Shown here one piece after another: positions 19,813 through 29,361 of a stretch of DNA of 64,000 bases (position 1 is its first letter; every line of letters starts with the position of its first letter). The stretch covers positions 992,001-1,056,000 of the forward strand of contig CP060226.1 in the NCBI GenBank assembly GCA_023898505.1, in the 5' to 3' direction. The DNA is from Candidatus Peribacteria bacterium. Its GTDB lineage: Bacteria > Patescibacteriota > Gracilibacteria > BD1-5 > UBA6164. The notes under the pieces are model-generated. The model was not told the origin of the DNA, made no database searches, and was given only the letters and a program-made list of their open reading frames with translations. Both the position numbers and the translations under genes were made by a program.

Positions 19813-20421
19813 ATGAAAGGCTTCGATGTCAGTAAAATCCTTGGTTCCAAGTGTAGAGCAAAACTTCTCGAGAAGTTTTTTTTGGAGTATGAATCAGGAT
19901 CCAGTTCGGGATTTTATATGCGCGAGCTGTCTCGTGATTTAGATGAACAGATTAATTCTATCAAACGTGAGCTGGATAATCTCTATGATCTTGGGATTTT
20001 GCGCTATAAAATGGAGTTAAAGAAAAAGATCTTTTTTCTCAATGATCGTTTTCCCCTCATAGAAGAATTTACCCAGATTTTTTTGAAGTCTTACGATCCA
20101 ATTGATAAAATTAAGGCATTTTTCAAAACGATTACCGGGCTTGAACTCGTGATTGTAAATGAGTCTCTGAAAAATAAGTTGTTTGAACCAGGGAAGTCTA
20201 TCTTGGATATATTTCTTATCGGAGAGATAGATAAGGATGCCTTCAATAGCTTTTTATCTCAGACCTTTTATGGTCGTAAGATTAAGTACGCCATTATTAC
20301 TACCGAAGATTTTTACCATCGTCTTGAGTTTGGGGATAAGCTGATTAAAAATATTCTCACTGAAAGCGGAAATATGTACTTGAGAGATAATTTAAAGATC
20401 AAGGAAAAGCTCGATCTCTAA
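19813..20421 (+). CDS. Winged-helix protein with a nucleotidyltransferase-like tail
   Basis: The 202-residue protein starts MKGFDVSKILGSKCRAKLLE. Residues 1-90 look like a winged helix-turn-helix (FYMRELSRDLDEQINSIKRE then LDNLYDLGILRY). Residues 105-190 (LDIFLIGEIDKDAF, KYAIITTEDFYHRLEFGDKL) resemble the MNT-like fold seen fused to such HTH domains in CPR and archaea. It may be a transcription regulator. No TGA occurs in it. Its TAA stop is one base from the tsaD stop, convergent. Family assignment is tentative. Confidence 0.65.
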   Translation: MKGFDVSKILGSKCRAKLLEKFFLEYESGSSSGFYMRELSRDLDEQINSIKRELDNLYDLGILRYKMELKKKIFFLNDRFPLIEEFTQIFLKSYDPIDKIKAFFKTITGLELVIVNESLKNKLFEPGKSILDIFLIGEIDKDAFNSFLSQTFYGRKIKYAIITTEDFYHRLEFGDKLIKNILTESGNMYLRDNLKIKEKLDL

Positions 20422-20422
20422 G

Positions 20423-21460
20423 TTATACCGTTACTTGATAGATATCACGTTCATATTTCTCGTATCGTACCTTATAGTAGGTATTGATTCCGACCATTGC
20501 AGCATTGTCCATACAATACTGTATTTTTTTTGGATATAAAAACTCAAGCTCATGGGTATCAGCAAGGAGCTGGATTTTGTCTCGGAGAATTGTATTGGCA
20601 CTTACTCCTCCAGCGAGCATCACGGTAGATACTTGTTTCATTTTAGCTGCTTCGATGAGCTTGTAGGCAAGGACCTCTGTCACCGATTCTTCGAATTCGT
20701 AGGAGATTTCTTGTATATCTTCTTCTCGTAAAGATCAACTTGTTTCGATACGAGCATCGATTTCTCGTTTTACTGCCGTTTTAAGTCCAGAGAAACTGAA
20801 GTCAAAAGCCTTTTTATCCAGCCAGACACGAGGGAAAAGACCACTCTCTGTCTTGCTTCTTACTAAAGAATGGAGAGAGAGTTGTCGATACATGAGGGCT
20901 TTTTTACTTATAATGGGTCATCCTGGGTATCCAAGTCCCATCATCTTTGCAACCTTATCAAAGGCTTCTCCGGCAGCATCATCAATCGTCCCCCCGATTT
21001 TTTCGAGTTCCCACATACTTTTCATAGCGTAGATTTCATTGTGCCCTCCAGAAACGGTCAGACATACGAGTGGAAACTTGATTTCTTGTTCTTCTCTTTC
21101 GAGATAATTTGCAAATATATGGGCTTCTATGTGATGTATAGGGATAATCGGAATCTTCAAGCTGGTGGCAATCGTATTTGCGACGGTGATCCCTGTGAGG
21201 AGAGAAGGAATAAGGCCAGGTTGTGTGGTCACACCAATATAATCTATATCTTCTAGTGAAACACCCCCTTCTTTGAGGACGGCATCAAGCACTTCAAAGA
21301 TACTATTTGCGTGTTCTCGTGCTGCCACCTCTGGTACGACTCCTCCTGTTTTTTCATGTATCTTTACCTGACTTTTGGTGTGCATACTTCTGAGTATCGC
21401 ATCTTCAAAAAGAGCAATACTCGTATCATCACAACTCGTTTCAAAGGCAAGGATATACAT
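20423..21460 (-). CDS. tsaD: tRNA N6-threonylcarbamoyladenosine transferase TsaD
   Basis: The 345-residue ASKHA-fold protein has MYILAFETSCDDTSIALF, the metal-binding HIEAHIFAN, SGGHNEIYAM, GEAFDKVAKMMGLGYPGG and the C-terminal AGGVSANTILRD and MDNAAMVG motifs. It places the threonylcarbamoyl group on A37 of ANN-reading tRNAs with TsaB/TsaE. TGA glycines include the one after GLGYPG (20918). An upstream in-frame extension exists but the family N-terminus fixes ATG at 21460. Confidence 0.96.
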
Positions 21461-21500
21461 GTTGGGAAAAGAGAAAGATAGGTAAATAGGGAAAATAGTG

Positions 21501-21670
21501 TTAAGGACGCTCTGAAAAACTACTTCGTAGATACAAAAATCAAGATTTTTTAGATAAAATTTGTAAAACAATTTTGAGTTTAGCTTTTGCTAAGCGATAA
21601 ATTTTTGAACAAATTTTAGCAAAAAAGGTTATTTTTTAACAGATGCTAGTTTTTCAGATCGTCCTTAGCA
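21501..21670. repeat. Inverted-repeat-bounded intergenic element
   Basis: TTAAGGACGCTCTGAAAAAC at 21501-21520 is matched in reverse complement by GTTTTTCAGATCGTCCTTAG near 21649-21668. The roughly 120 bases between hold further short complementary runs (TTAGCTTTTGCTAAG). It could be a miniature inverted-repeat element or a structured leader upstream of tsaD. Confidence 0.55.
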
Positions 21671-21693
21671 GTATATAGAAAAGGAGGGGAAAT

Positions 21694-21725
21694 AAAAAAC
21701 GTATTTTTTTTAAAATACGTTTTTT
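21694..21725 (-). terminator. Intrinsic terminator after rpsU
   Basis: AAAAAACGTATTTT TTTT AAAATACGTTTTTT is a perfect 14 bp stem with U-runs on both sides, 16 bp past the rpsU stop. Confidence 0.8.
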
Positions 21726-21740
21726 ATTTTTTGAATGCTA

Positions 21741-21941
21741 TTATAGGTATACCTTTGTATTCATCTTTCTATAGTGGCTTCTAACGATTGCTGATTCTCT
21801 GATTTTCTTCTTTTTTACTGTTCTGGTTGCATATCTTTCTGATTTAATCTTTGAAGCAATTCTAGATTGGAAAAATAACTTCTTGTAACGTAAAATCAGT
21901 TTTTCATTTGATTCCCCTTCATTTCTGATAGCATATATCAT
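21741..21941 (-). CDS. rpsU: 30S ribosomal protein S21
   Basis: The 66-residue basic protein, MIYAIRNEGESNEKLILRYK..., has the S21 pattern of a short acidic start, then ESxEKxLxRYKK and a C-terminal Lys/Arg helix (TVKKKKIRESAIVRSHYRK). It binds the 30S platform near the anti-Shine-Dalgarno region. No TGA. A perfect terminator follows. It is the only ribosomal protein gene here. Confidence 0.85.
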   Translation of the reverse strand: MIYAIRNEGESNEKLILRYKKLFFQSRIASKIKSERYATRTVKKKKIRESAIVRSHYRKMNTKVYL

Positions 21942-22057
21942 GATTCTATCTCCCTAAGAAATTAATAATAAAAGTGGAGGGATTATAACGAGAATTTTTA
22001 TTTGTCAAAAATAAATTCATTGTTAGTATTCGTAGCGTTAGTGTATAACCTTTTACC

Positions 22058-22399
22058 ATGAAACAAGAACGCTTGATAAAAATGCAGGCATTGATGCAAG
22101 AACGTATCGGAAAATATATCTTTGAGGAATTAGAACAGGCGGGCTCTACTTTTGGTATTGTTACCGTAACAGAAGTAAAACTGAGTTCAGATATCTCATA
22201 TGTTGATGTCCATGTTAGCTGTTTTAAAAATGCAGATATCCTCACGAAAACGTTGGCAGGGTATGCGCAAATAATTCAAAAAAGACTTTTTAAGGATCTT
22301 GGACTTATTAAGGTCCCAAGAGTGAGATTTCACTATGATGATTCTGGTGATACGGGGCAGAAGCTGGAAGAAATAATCAATACCTTAGATAGTAATTAG
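22058..22399 (+). CDS. rbfA: Ribosome-binding factor A
   Basis: The 113-residue KH-like protein MKQERLIKMQALMQERIGKY... has the family core VTVTEVKLSSDISYVDVHVSCF and the C-terminal VPRVRFHYDDSGDTGQKLEEI. It aids 30S maturation at the 5' end of 16S rRNA. It has no TGA codon and lies 9 bp before the ftsQ-like gene, so they form one unit. Confidence 0.93.
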   Translation: MKQERLIKMQALMQERIGKYIFEELEQAGSTFGIVTVTEVKLSSDISYVDVHVSCFKNADILTKTLAGYAQIIQKRLFKDLGLIKVPRVRFHYDDSGDTGQKLEEIINTLDSN

Positions 22400-22407
22400 T
22401 TTCTACT

Positions 22408-23346
22408 TTGAGAAGGAAGTCACATACCATCATTGCAAAAGTACGAATATGGAAGGATAAAGGCCACTCTTTTTTTAGGTGAATTTTTAAAGAGAAGCTA
22501 CAAAAAAAGAACTATCATCGTAATAGAATACGCCTTCAGCTCCCGCTATTTCAGAGTCGTGTTTCAAAAAAGACATTGGTGTTGGTTTCTGGAGTAGGGA
22601 TACTCTTATGCGGGATAAGTATTATCTTTCTTTTGTTTTGACCTGTATTTCTCGTGTCAAAGATTGAGGTGATACGTAAAGACAACATCAGTAACATCGA
22701 TATCGTGTATCGTGCGGTTGATGGACTACGTTCAGAGTCGTTGCTGTGGCTTGATAAGTCAAAGATTTCCGAGTCAATTACCAAGTATCAGGGCAATATT
22801 ACTGATATAGAGATTTCAAAGGTATTGCCAGACACTCTCAAGATCGTGGTTGGGTCTGCAAGAGGTCTTTTTCTGACCGCATATAAAGGGACGTCGTATT
22901 TAGTGACTTCAAACGGAGTATTTGTTCCCTATGAACTAGAGGAAGGAGTTCCATTTTTAGAAGTACATACGGATGCAGAGTATGATCTTTCTATTGTTGC
23001 ATATAAGCAAATCTTGCACCCGGAGTATGTGCAGGCAGCAAATTATCTGATTCAAAAGCTACAAGACAATCTCCTTACTATTTCTATCGAAAGACTTGAT
23101 TACTATGTGGAGGAGCGAGAGCTTCATGTGAGTCTGAAAGATGGTCCAATCTTACTTTTTGATGTCTTTGGAAGCCTCGATGATCAGATAAAAAAACTCC
23201 TTATTTATGATAAGGAGCAGACTCCAATTATGAGAGCTGGGCTTGTATATATGGATTTACGAGTTCCTGGGAAGATATTTTCATGCACTACGGAACAAGA
23301 GTATCAGTGTTACGCAAACCTGAAGAGAATTTATACGAAAGATTAG
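22408..23346 (+). CDS. ftsQ: FtsQ/DivIB-like cell-division protein
   Basis: The gene is about 312 residues with a probable TTG start at 22408, since no ATG lies upstream of the membrane segment. A basic cytoplasmic part is followed by one hydrophobic segment (TLVLVSGVGILLCGISIIFL), then a POTRA-like stretch (VSKIEVIRKDNISNIDIVYR, ISKVLPDTLKIVVGSARGLF) and a beta-rich FtsQ domain. It would sit in the divisome outside the membrane. TGA glycines occur near 22480 and in the membrane segment (LLFGPVF). Confidence 0.8.
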
Positions 23347-23432
23347 GGAAGCGTCCTTTATGATATACATATGGCTGGTATAGAGTGATGATTCTATCCG
23401 AAGTATTCGCGACAGAATAATGAAATGGGGAT

Positions 23433-23945
23433 TTAAAATTTCTTTGTAATACCAACAATCAATCCTCCTGAAGCACTATCTTTAAAATAAAGTCGATCAA
23501 CGAGTTTTATAATGATGAGGAATAATCCTCTTCCACGGATAGAGTGGTGCTCAGTAAAATTTTTATTCTTATTTGCTTCTTCAAGTTCCTCCATCTGCTT
23601 GGCTGTTTTATGTTTGGTGCCGTGACCGGTGTCAGTTACTTCGATTGTAAGTTCATGTTCTCTATAGGAAAGAGAGATAGTGTTTTCTTCACCTGTAGCA
23701 CTTCCATATTCTATCGCATTATTATTGAGCTCATCGATGATGAGGGTGAGTCTTGGTTTCCATGCACTTGGAATATTGAGGAGATTGAAGAGAGTATTAC
23801 AGATTTCACGGAGTTTCTTTGCATTTTCAAACTGTGAAGTATAGGAGATAGTGAGAGATACTTCGGCATCATGAATATACGCCTGGAGCTGGTGGGCGCA
23901 GTCGTTTGGTGTTGCGATATCACTAAGAAGAATATGGTAGTCCAT
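23433..23945 (-). CDS. RsbW/SpoIIAB-like ATP-binding regulator
   Basis: The 170-residue HATPase domain starts at ATG 23945. The N box is RLTLIIDELNNNAIEYGSAT, the G1 box is VTDTGHGTKHK, and a later glycine-rich part is HHSIRGRGLFLI. This matches the anti-sigma-factor kinase family that binds ATP and phosphorylates an anti-anti-sigma partner. No sigma or STAS partner lies next to it. No TGA. It lies downstream of HU, beyond a terminator. Confidence 0.85.
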   Translation of the reverse strand: MDYHILLSDIATPNDCAHQLQAYIHDAEVSLTISYTSQFENAKKLREICNTLFNLLNIPSAWKPRLTLIIDELNNNAIEYGSATGEENTISLSYREHELTIEVTDTGHGTKHKTAKQMEELEEANKNKNFTEHHSIRGRGLFLIIIKLVDRLYFKDSASGGLIVGITKKF

Positions 23946-24008
23946 GTGTAATTTCAAAATACCATAATAATATGTCTCTTATAGTATAGCAGGAATCGTC
24001 TTAAAAAT

Positions 24009-24041
24009 CAAAAAAACCTGTGATTTCCACAGGTTTTTTTG
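24009..24041 (-). terminator. Intrinsic terminator after HU
   Basis: AACCTGTG ATTTC CACAGGTT stem flanked by A6 and T7 runs. It lies 17 bp past the HU stop on the minus strand and is usable in both directions. Confidence 0.85.
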
Positions 24042-24057
24042 ATTTGAAAACAAGATA

Positions 24058-24330
24058 TTATCTTACTTCTTCTTTAAGAGTTTTACCAGCTCTAAATACA
24101 GGAGATTTCATTGCTGGGATTTTGATTGATTCACCAGTTCTTGGGTTTACACCATTTCTTGCAGCTCTTTTAGATACTTTAAATGCACCAAAACCAGTAA
24201 TATTTACTTCACGACCAGCTTTTAATTCAGCAGTAACTACTTCAATCATAGAAGTAAGAGATTTAGAAACAGCATCTTGGCTAAGACCAGCAGCAGTTGC
24301 AACTGCTTTAATAAAATCTTGTTTTTTCAT
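24058..24330 (-). CDS. hup: DNA-binding protein HU
   Basis: The 90-residue histone-like protein has MKKQDFIKAVATAAGLSQD, the ITGFGAFKVSKRAARNGVNP arm region and PVFRAGKTLKEEV at the end, matching the HU family in full length. It bends and compacts DNA. All glycines use GGN, in keeping with a highly expressed gene. It has its own terminator. Confidence 0.96.
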   Translation of the reverse strand: MKKQDFIKAVATAAGLSQDAVSKSLTSMIEVVTAELKAGREVNITGFGAFKVSKRAARNGVNPRTGESIKIPAMKSPVFRAGKTLKEEVR

Positions 24331-24522
24331 AGAAACAAAAAATTAAAAATATAAAACAGTGGTAATATAGCGGAAATACGGGGATATGCAAAACTTTTTC
24401 ATAAAAAATCCCTAGAAATTCAGGAGAAAGGTAGATTTATGGCTCTGTGAAGCCATAAGGTATGACGCCATTATTTAGACTTTATCCCTTTACAAAGGGA
24501 AAACTCTCGGGGTAACAGGGAG
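24331..24522. other. Intergenic stretch
   Basis: It holds promoter-like sequence for HU and hairpin-forming runs (GGCTCTGTGAAGCC near 24441, TCCCTTTACAAAGGGA near 24485) that may terminate the pseudopilin operon. Confidence 0.4.
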
Positions 24523-25320
24523 TTATTTACTAAAGATAGAGTACTTTAAAAAATCGAGATATGCCGTATTATCAATCTGGGTTTTTAGATTTTGTTTCAC
24601 GGATCAAATCTGTCATGATGAGATAATTTCTCCTTTGGGGTATGAAAAATAACTGGTAGATGATACGTCATAGCTCAGCATGTCGGTTGGATGACTATTA
24701 AAGACGATGAGATAGTTCTGGCTTTCATGTTGGAGAAATTGTCCTATTTCTTGTTCTGCATAGCTGAGAGTATTTGATGCCTGGGTTTTCAGTACTCCCT
24801 TGCTACTCGTCGTGAATCACCCTGTTCCTGAAAGTCCAGTATCTCTACTGACGATATTCCAGGCAAGTTCGGTATTTGGAGAGGTGATCGCGAGGTCAAG
24901 ACTTTGCGTGTTATTGATGATACTATCTTCGTAAAACAGAGGAATAATCTCATATTTTAAGGGTCAAAGAGTACCAAGGTAGTGATTGGTTTTTGTATTA
25001 ATTTGATACGAAATAAGGAGATCTTTAGCTCACTTAAACTGGGAAATATCAAATGGGGATCCCGAGAGCATGATAGATTTACTATTTATGCTACTTTCAA
25101 TGTTATCGATATACCCATACCCATATTCTTTGATTTGAAAGAGCGCAAGTTCCATAGCTCCTTCTGCGCCACTAATTGCTGACAAGTACTGCCATCTAGC
25201 ACGAGAATCATAGAGCTCTTTGAGTACGAGATGAAATACCCCTGCTGTGAGGACAAGTAAGAATCCCACAATAAATAAGGAAATGAGGACGGAGTATGCG
25301 CTGGTTTCTTGTTGTCTCAT
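24523..25320 (-). CDS. PilX/GspK-like minor pilin, last gene of the operon
   Basis: The 265-residue protein begins MRQQETSAYSVLISLFIVG with one N-terminal hydrophobic helix and a prepilin-like A/Y cleavage site, but it lacks the glutamate at position +5, as GspK/PilX proteins do. The rest is a large beta-rich domain with TGA glycines at 25030, in GTLGPLK and in GTGGFT. It is likely the tip or initiation subunit of a type IV pilus or secretion pseudopilus. It follows three typical pseudopilin genes with 3 bp spacing. Confidence 0.75.
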
Positions 25321-25323
25321 AGA

Positions 25324-25923
25324 TTACAGATTATCAATAAGGCGTTCGCTAATAGTCGTTTGAAACATCATTTCACTTTCTTTCAGAAGAGTAGGAGAAA
25401 TTCATTGTTTCATATTTGGTCGGAGATTCAGAGAAATAGTTACTTTTGGAATCGCATCTGTCGTAATCCAGAAATCCGCAGAGGTGATATCTACTTGCGT
25501 ATTTGAAAGTGGATATACGCCTCCATCTTTTGCAACAACTAGATGACACTGAGTCGTCAGGTTCTGACACTGAGTTGCTCATGTAATAATCCAGTTCCCA
25601 CTACTATCTTGCGTCCCTAAATAGTACCTGTGAGTTCCGCTCCAGAGTTGAGTGGCATGAGTGTAGTTTTTTCCAGGAGTGAGGATATGACAATTACTTC
25701 CTACGTTACAGGTATTGATTCCAGAGTTTCTGATGTCTTCAGCTATTGTCTCGGTAATATTTTTTATATTTTCTTGGAGACTACGGTTGATATCGATTTT
25801 GAGACTTACCTGTGATGATGAATAAAAGATCGAAATAATTGATACCATAATAATGGCAAGTATCGTCATAGATACGAGTACTTCGATGAGGGTAAAACCA
25901 AAAGATTGAGAGCTGTGTTTCAT
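25324..25923 (-). CDS. PilW/GspJ-like pseudopilin
   Basis: The 199-residue protein starts MKHSSQSFGFTLIEVLVSM, a standard class III signal peptide with G/F cleavage and E at +5, followed by a hydrophobic helix. The C-terminal domain contains four cysteines (NTCNVGSNCH, CQNLTT, CHLVV) that could form disulfides. TGA glycine at 25579. It is the third gene in the pseudopilin operon. Confidence 0.85.
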
Positions 25924-25983
25924 AAAATAACTACTTCGCAGAAGATAAAATAACTTTCCTTTTTTACTGTACGTTATTACAGA

Positions 25984-26607
25984 TTAGAGTCGCTTCCAGT
26001 CAGCAATAATAGAAGTGAGTTCTACTTCATGGTATCCGCGCATATACCAGATTACTTTTGAGTGTACTTTCATCACTCCGTCCACAGAGACGATACTTCC
26101 ACCTTCCATGTATTCTAGGGGTTCATAGTAGATGTATCGGTAGAAATATGTTGGAGTATTTCCTCCACTACAATCATAGGTATATCGGTATTCGCTATCT
26201 TGGCAGAGCTTGTATGCATCCATTTTTCCATCAAGTTCAGCTTCTCCCTCTCAGAAGGTATGTATTTTTTCGACTTTTATTGGGAACTCACTATTGGTTC
26301 AAAAATAATTTTCAAGAGTATAATAATTTCCGGGTTCAAAAAAGTTATCAGTATTAGTGTATGACAGTTTTGGATTTATCTGATTATATTTGTGGATAGT
26401 TCGGTAGTTGCTGTCACGAATATTTCTTGCAAGTTCGAGTTGTTCGCGCGCAAGGTTGGAAGCAACAATAAAGTTTTTATTGTAGGTATTGAGATTGAGA
26501 CTTGAGAGGATGATGCTGTATATCGCGGTAATTCCGAGAGAAAATACAAAAATCCCGACTAAAATCTCGATGATAGAAAAACCTGAAATGTGTGTATGTC
26601 TGTTCAT
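25984..26607 (-). CDS. PilV/GspI-like pseudopilin
   Basis: The 207-residue protein starts at ATG 26607, MNRHTHISGFSIIEILVGIF, with G/F site, E at +5 and hydrophobic helix. The globular part is Tyr-rich (YRYTYDCSGG, YFYRYIYYEPLEYMEGG) with two cysteines. TGA glycines follow ENYF and HTF. It is the second gene of the operon, 8 bp after the first. Confidence 0.85.
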
Positions 26608-26615
26608 AGAGGGGT

Positions 26616-27167
26616 TTAATAATCGATGATATTTGTATGGGTATGGTATTGTAATTGGCGTTGTAGTCATGGAGAACTGGCATTTTTATAGGAAAAATCG
26701 ATGTGTATCGTATCTCCTGTTACCAGATGTTTTACTCCTGCAGTATCCCAATAGTGATACGACCCACTTCCGCTGATGGCATCAAAGAGAAATAATAGCG
26801 CAGTGTGTCATCAGACATCTGTCAGGTGTATTCCTGGTAAAAATGAGAGTCTCTCAATTTCCAAACCTGAGGTCGGTACTATCGTCGAGGCATCGATACT
26901 ATGAGGGTATGCGAGCAGAGAGGCATAGGGGGTATTGGTATCAAGGTACACTCAAATCGATTGATTTGAACCTCAAGAGATGTAGCCATTGAGTGCGTCA
27001 TTTCTCGCATCATACAGAAGCTGGGCGATTTCTTTTCCCGTCTGTTTGATTTTCATCTTGTTTTGATAGTAGCTATATGGAAGATAGGTCATCATGGTGA
27101 CAATAAATACCAACGTGATAACAATCATAAGCTCTATAAATGTGTAACCAAAGCGAGAAGTTTGCAT
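26616..27167 (-). CDS. FimT/GspH-like pseudopilin
   Basis: The 183-residue protein starts MQTSRFGYTFIELMIVITL with G/Y cleavage and E at +5, then a GspH-like body (KIKQTGKEIAQLLYDARNDA). TGA glycines at 26973 and in DVGGHTAL. It is the first gene of the leftward pseudopilin operon, with the other three following within 60 bp of one another. Confidence 0.85.
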
Positions 27168-27349
27168 AGTTTTCGTTTGAGAAACAGTAGATACGAGGAT
27201 AGTATGGAAAACGTGAGAAAACTCAAGGTTTTGATTTTTGTTTCTGGAATTAATATTAAGGTAAGGGATTGTAAATATATTTATAGCTTCCATGTTTGTA
27301 AAAAAATACAAAATTGCTATAGTAATTACAATATGAATAACCTATCTGT

Positions 27350-29263
27350 ATGAGTTCATGAAGTATTCAAAAATATCTGGATAATCTCGTACGAGAGTAT
27401 AGTTCTGGACGAGCAAAAGAACACTCGTATCGTCCTGCTCTCAAACAATTATTAGAAGAATTACATCCAAGTATACTTGCTACCAATGAACCGAGTCGAG
27501 AAAAATGTGGGGCGCCAGATTTCATCATCACAGATACGAAGAAAATCCCCCGAGGGTATATTGAAGCAAAAGATATTATTCCAAATATTCTTGATGATAA
27601 AAAGAATCAGGCTCAGATTATGAAGTACTTTGATGGAGAATTAGGCTATAATTTCATCCATACTGATAATATTGAATTCCGTTTTTATAGAAATGCTCAG
27701 CTCATTGAGTCGGTGAAAGTTGCAAGTCTTGAACATGGAAAGATACTTTTCTTTCCAGAGAAGTTTGAAAAACTAGAAATGCTCTTGAAAAACTTTTTGA
27801 CCTTTAGAGCTCAAACAATAACTTCAAGTAAAAAACTTTCTGAAATAATGGCATGAAAGGCTCGTATGATAAAGCGAGTAATTTATATGACGCTTATAAA
27901 TGAGAAAGAACAGCAAACAGAAATACATAATCAATTTGAAACCTTTAAGAAGATACTCGTTCATGATCTGGATGAGACAAGTTTTGCTGACATCTATGCA
28001 CAGACGATTACTTATGGACTTTTTACTGCGAGACTTCACGATCCGACACTCCCAACCTTTGATAGAGATGAAGCAGCAAGATTATTGCCAAAATCAAATC
28101 CATTTTTGAAAAAATTTTTTCAGTCCCTAAGAGATGAGTTAGATCCGAGAATTGAATGGATTGTAGATGACCTCATAGAAGTCTTTTTGGCTTCGGATGT
28201 GAAGAGCCTTCTTGAGGGATATGGAAAAACGACATCAAGAAACGATCCAATTATTCATTTTTATGAGGACTTTCTTTCGATATATGATACAAAACTCAGA
28301 AAAGCAAAGGGAGTATACTATACTCCAGAGCCAGTGGTTAACTTTATGATTCGAGGCGTAGATGAGCTTTTAAAAACTGAGTTTTGATTGGTAGATGGGA
28401 TTGCTGATACATCGAAAACAAAGGTAGAAGTTGAAACACAACAGATAAAGTACTGAAAGGTACAGAAACAAGTTAAAGAAGTCCATAAAGTTCAGATACT
28501 TGATCCAGCAACAGGAACGGGGACATTTTTAAATGATATTGTGAAGTATATTTATGAAACACGATTCTCCTGAATGACGGGGATATGGAAAGACTATGTA
28601 GATACAAACTTATTACCTAGGTTGCATGGATTTGAAATCATGATGGCAAGTTATGCTATGGCACACCTAAAACTCGATCTTACTCTGGGTGAAACAGGGT
28701 ATAAAAACGATAATCAAGAAAGGCTTGGAGTATATCTTACCAATTCTCTTGAAGAAGAACACGATGAAACAGGGACATTGTTTGCAAATTGGCTCAGTCA
28801 GGAAGCCCATGAGGCAAATCATATAAAAAGGGATATGCCGATTATGACGGTTATCGGGAATCCTCCATATAGTGTTAGTTCGCAAAATAAATGAGAAAAG
28901 ATTTTAGAGCTTCTCCAGGATTATAAAAAGGGACTCAATGAAAGAAAGATAAATCTTGACGATGATTATATCAAGTTTATCAGGTATGCTTCAAATTATA
29001 TTGAAAAAACAGGAGAAGGGATTTTAGCGTTTATTACCAATAATTCTTACTTAGACGGGATTACTCACAGACAGATGAGGAAACACTTATCTGAAACATT
29101 TGATAAGATTTATATCTATGACCTCCATGGTAATGCTCGTAAAAAAGAAGTATGTCCCGATGGAAGTGTAGATCAAAACGTATTTGATATCATGGCTGGA
29201 GTGGCTATTATCTTTGCTGTGAAAAAAAGGCATCATCTTGAATACAAAAAAAGGGGATCCTAA
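27350..29263 (+). CDS. Type IIG restriction-modification enzyme, N-terminal part
   Basis: The 637-residue protein begins MSSGSIQKYLDNLVREYSSG. A PD-(D/E)XK nuclease motif (GAPDFIITD...GYIEAKD) lies near residues 50-80. A helical linker follows, then an N6-adenine methyltransferase with motif I DPATGTGTF and motif IV NPPY (28858-28869). It cuts and methylates DNA in one chain. It ends in TAA at 29261, directly after DIMAGVAIIFAVKKRHHLEYKK, well before the usual target-recognition domain, which continues in the next reading frame. So the gene is split. About ten glycines are TGA. Confidence 0.85.
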
Positions 29264-29361
29264 AGTACTTACACTTTTCGGAACCCTTTTGTATTGATAC
29301 ATACATAGTATATAAAAAATGACCTTAAAAGTCAAAAAAGTTTTAATTTACCTAAATAGAT
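29247..29361. other. Hairpin-bearing segment splitting the type IIG gene
   Basis: About 110 bp between the two halves do not look like type IIG coding sequence in any frame. It starts with AAAAGGGGATCC and GGAACCCTTTT, which form an interrupted stem followed by T's, a possible terminator. AT-rich sequence follows up to a new ATG at 29362. It may be an inserted mini-element or the debris of a frameshift. Confidence 0.55.

Noticed and set aside
21461..21571. N-terminal extension of TsaD
   Set aside because: The frame is open upstream, but TsaD family proteins begin at MYILAFETS, and the extension overlaps an inverted-repeat arm.
23378..23430. Short open frame MAGIEGGFYPK... after ftsQ
   Set aside because: Only about 21 codons, with no supporting context, so it cannot be told from chance.
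27168..27349. Additional gene in the gap before the restriction gene
   Set aside because: Frames here are short and AT-driven. The upstream extension of the first pseudopilin is also not supported, because its ATG at 27167 gives the correct leader length.
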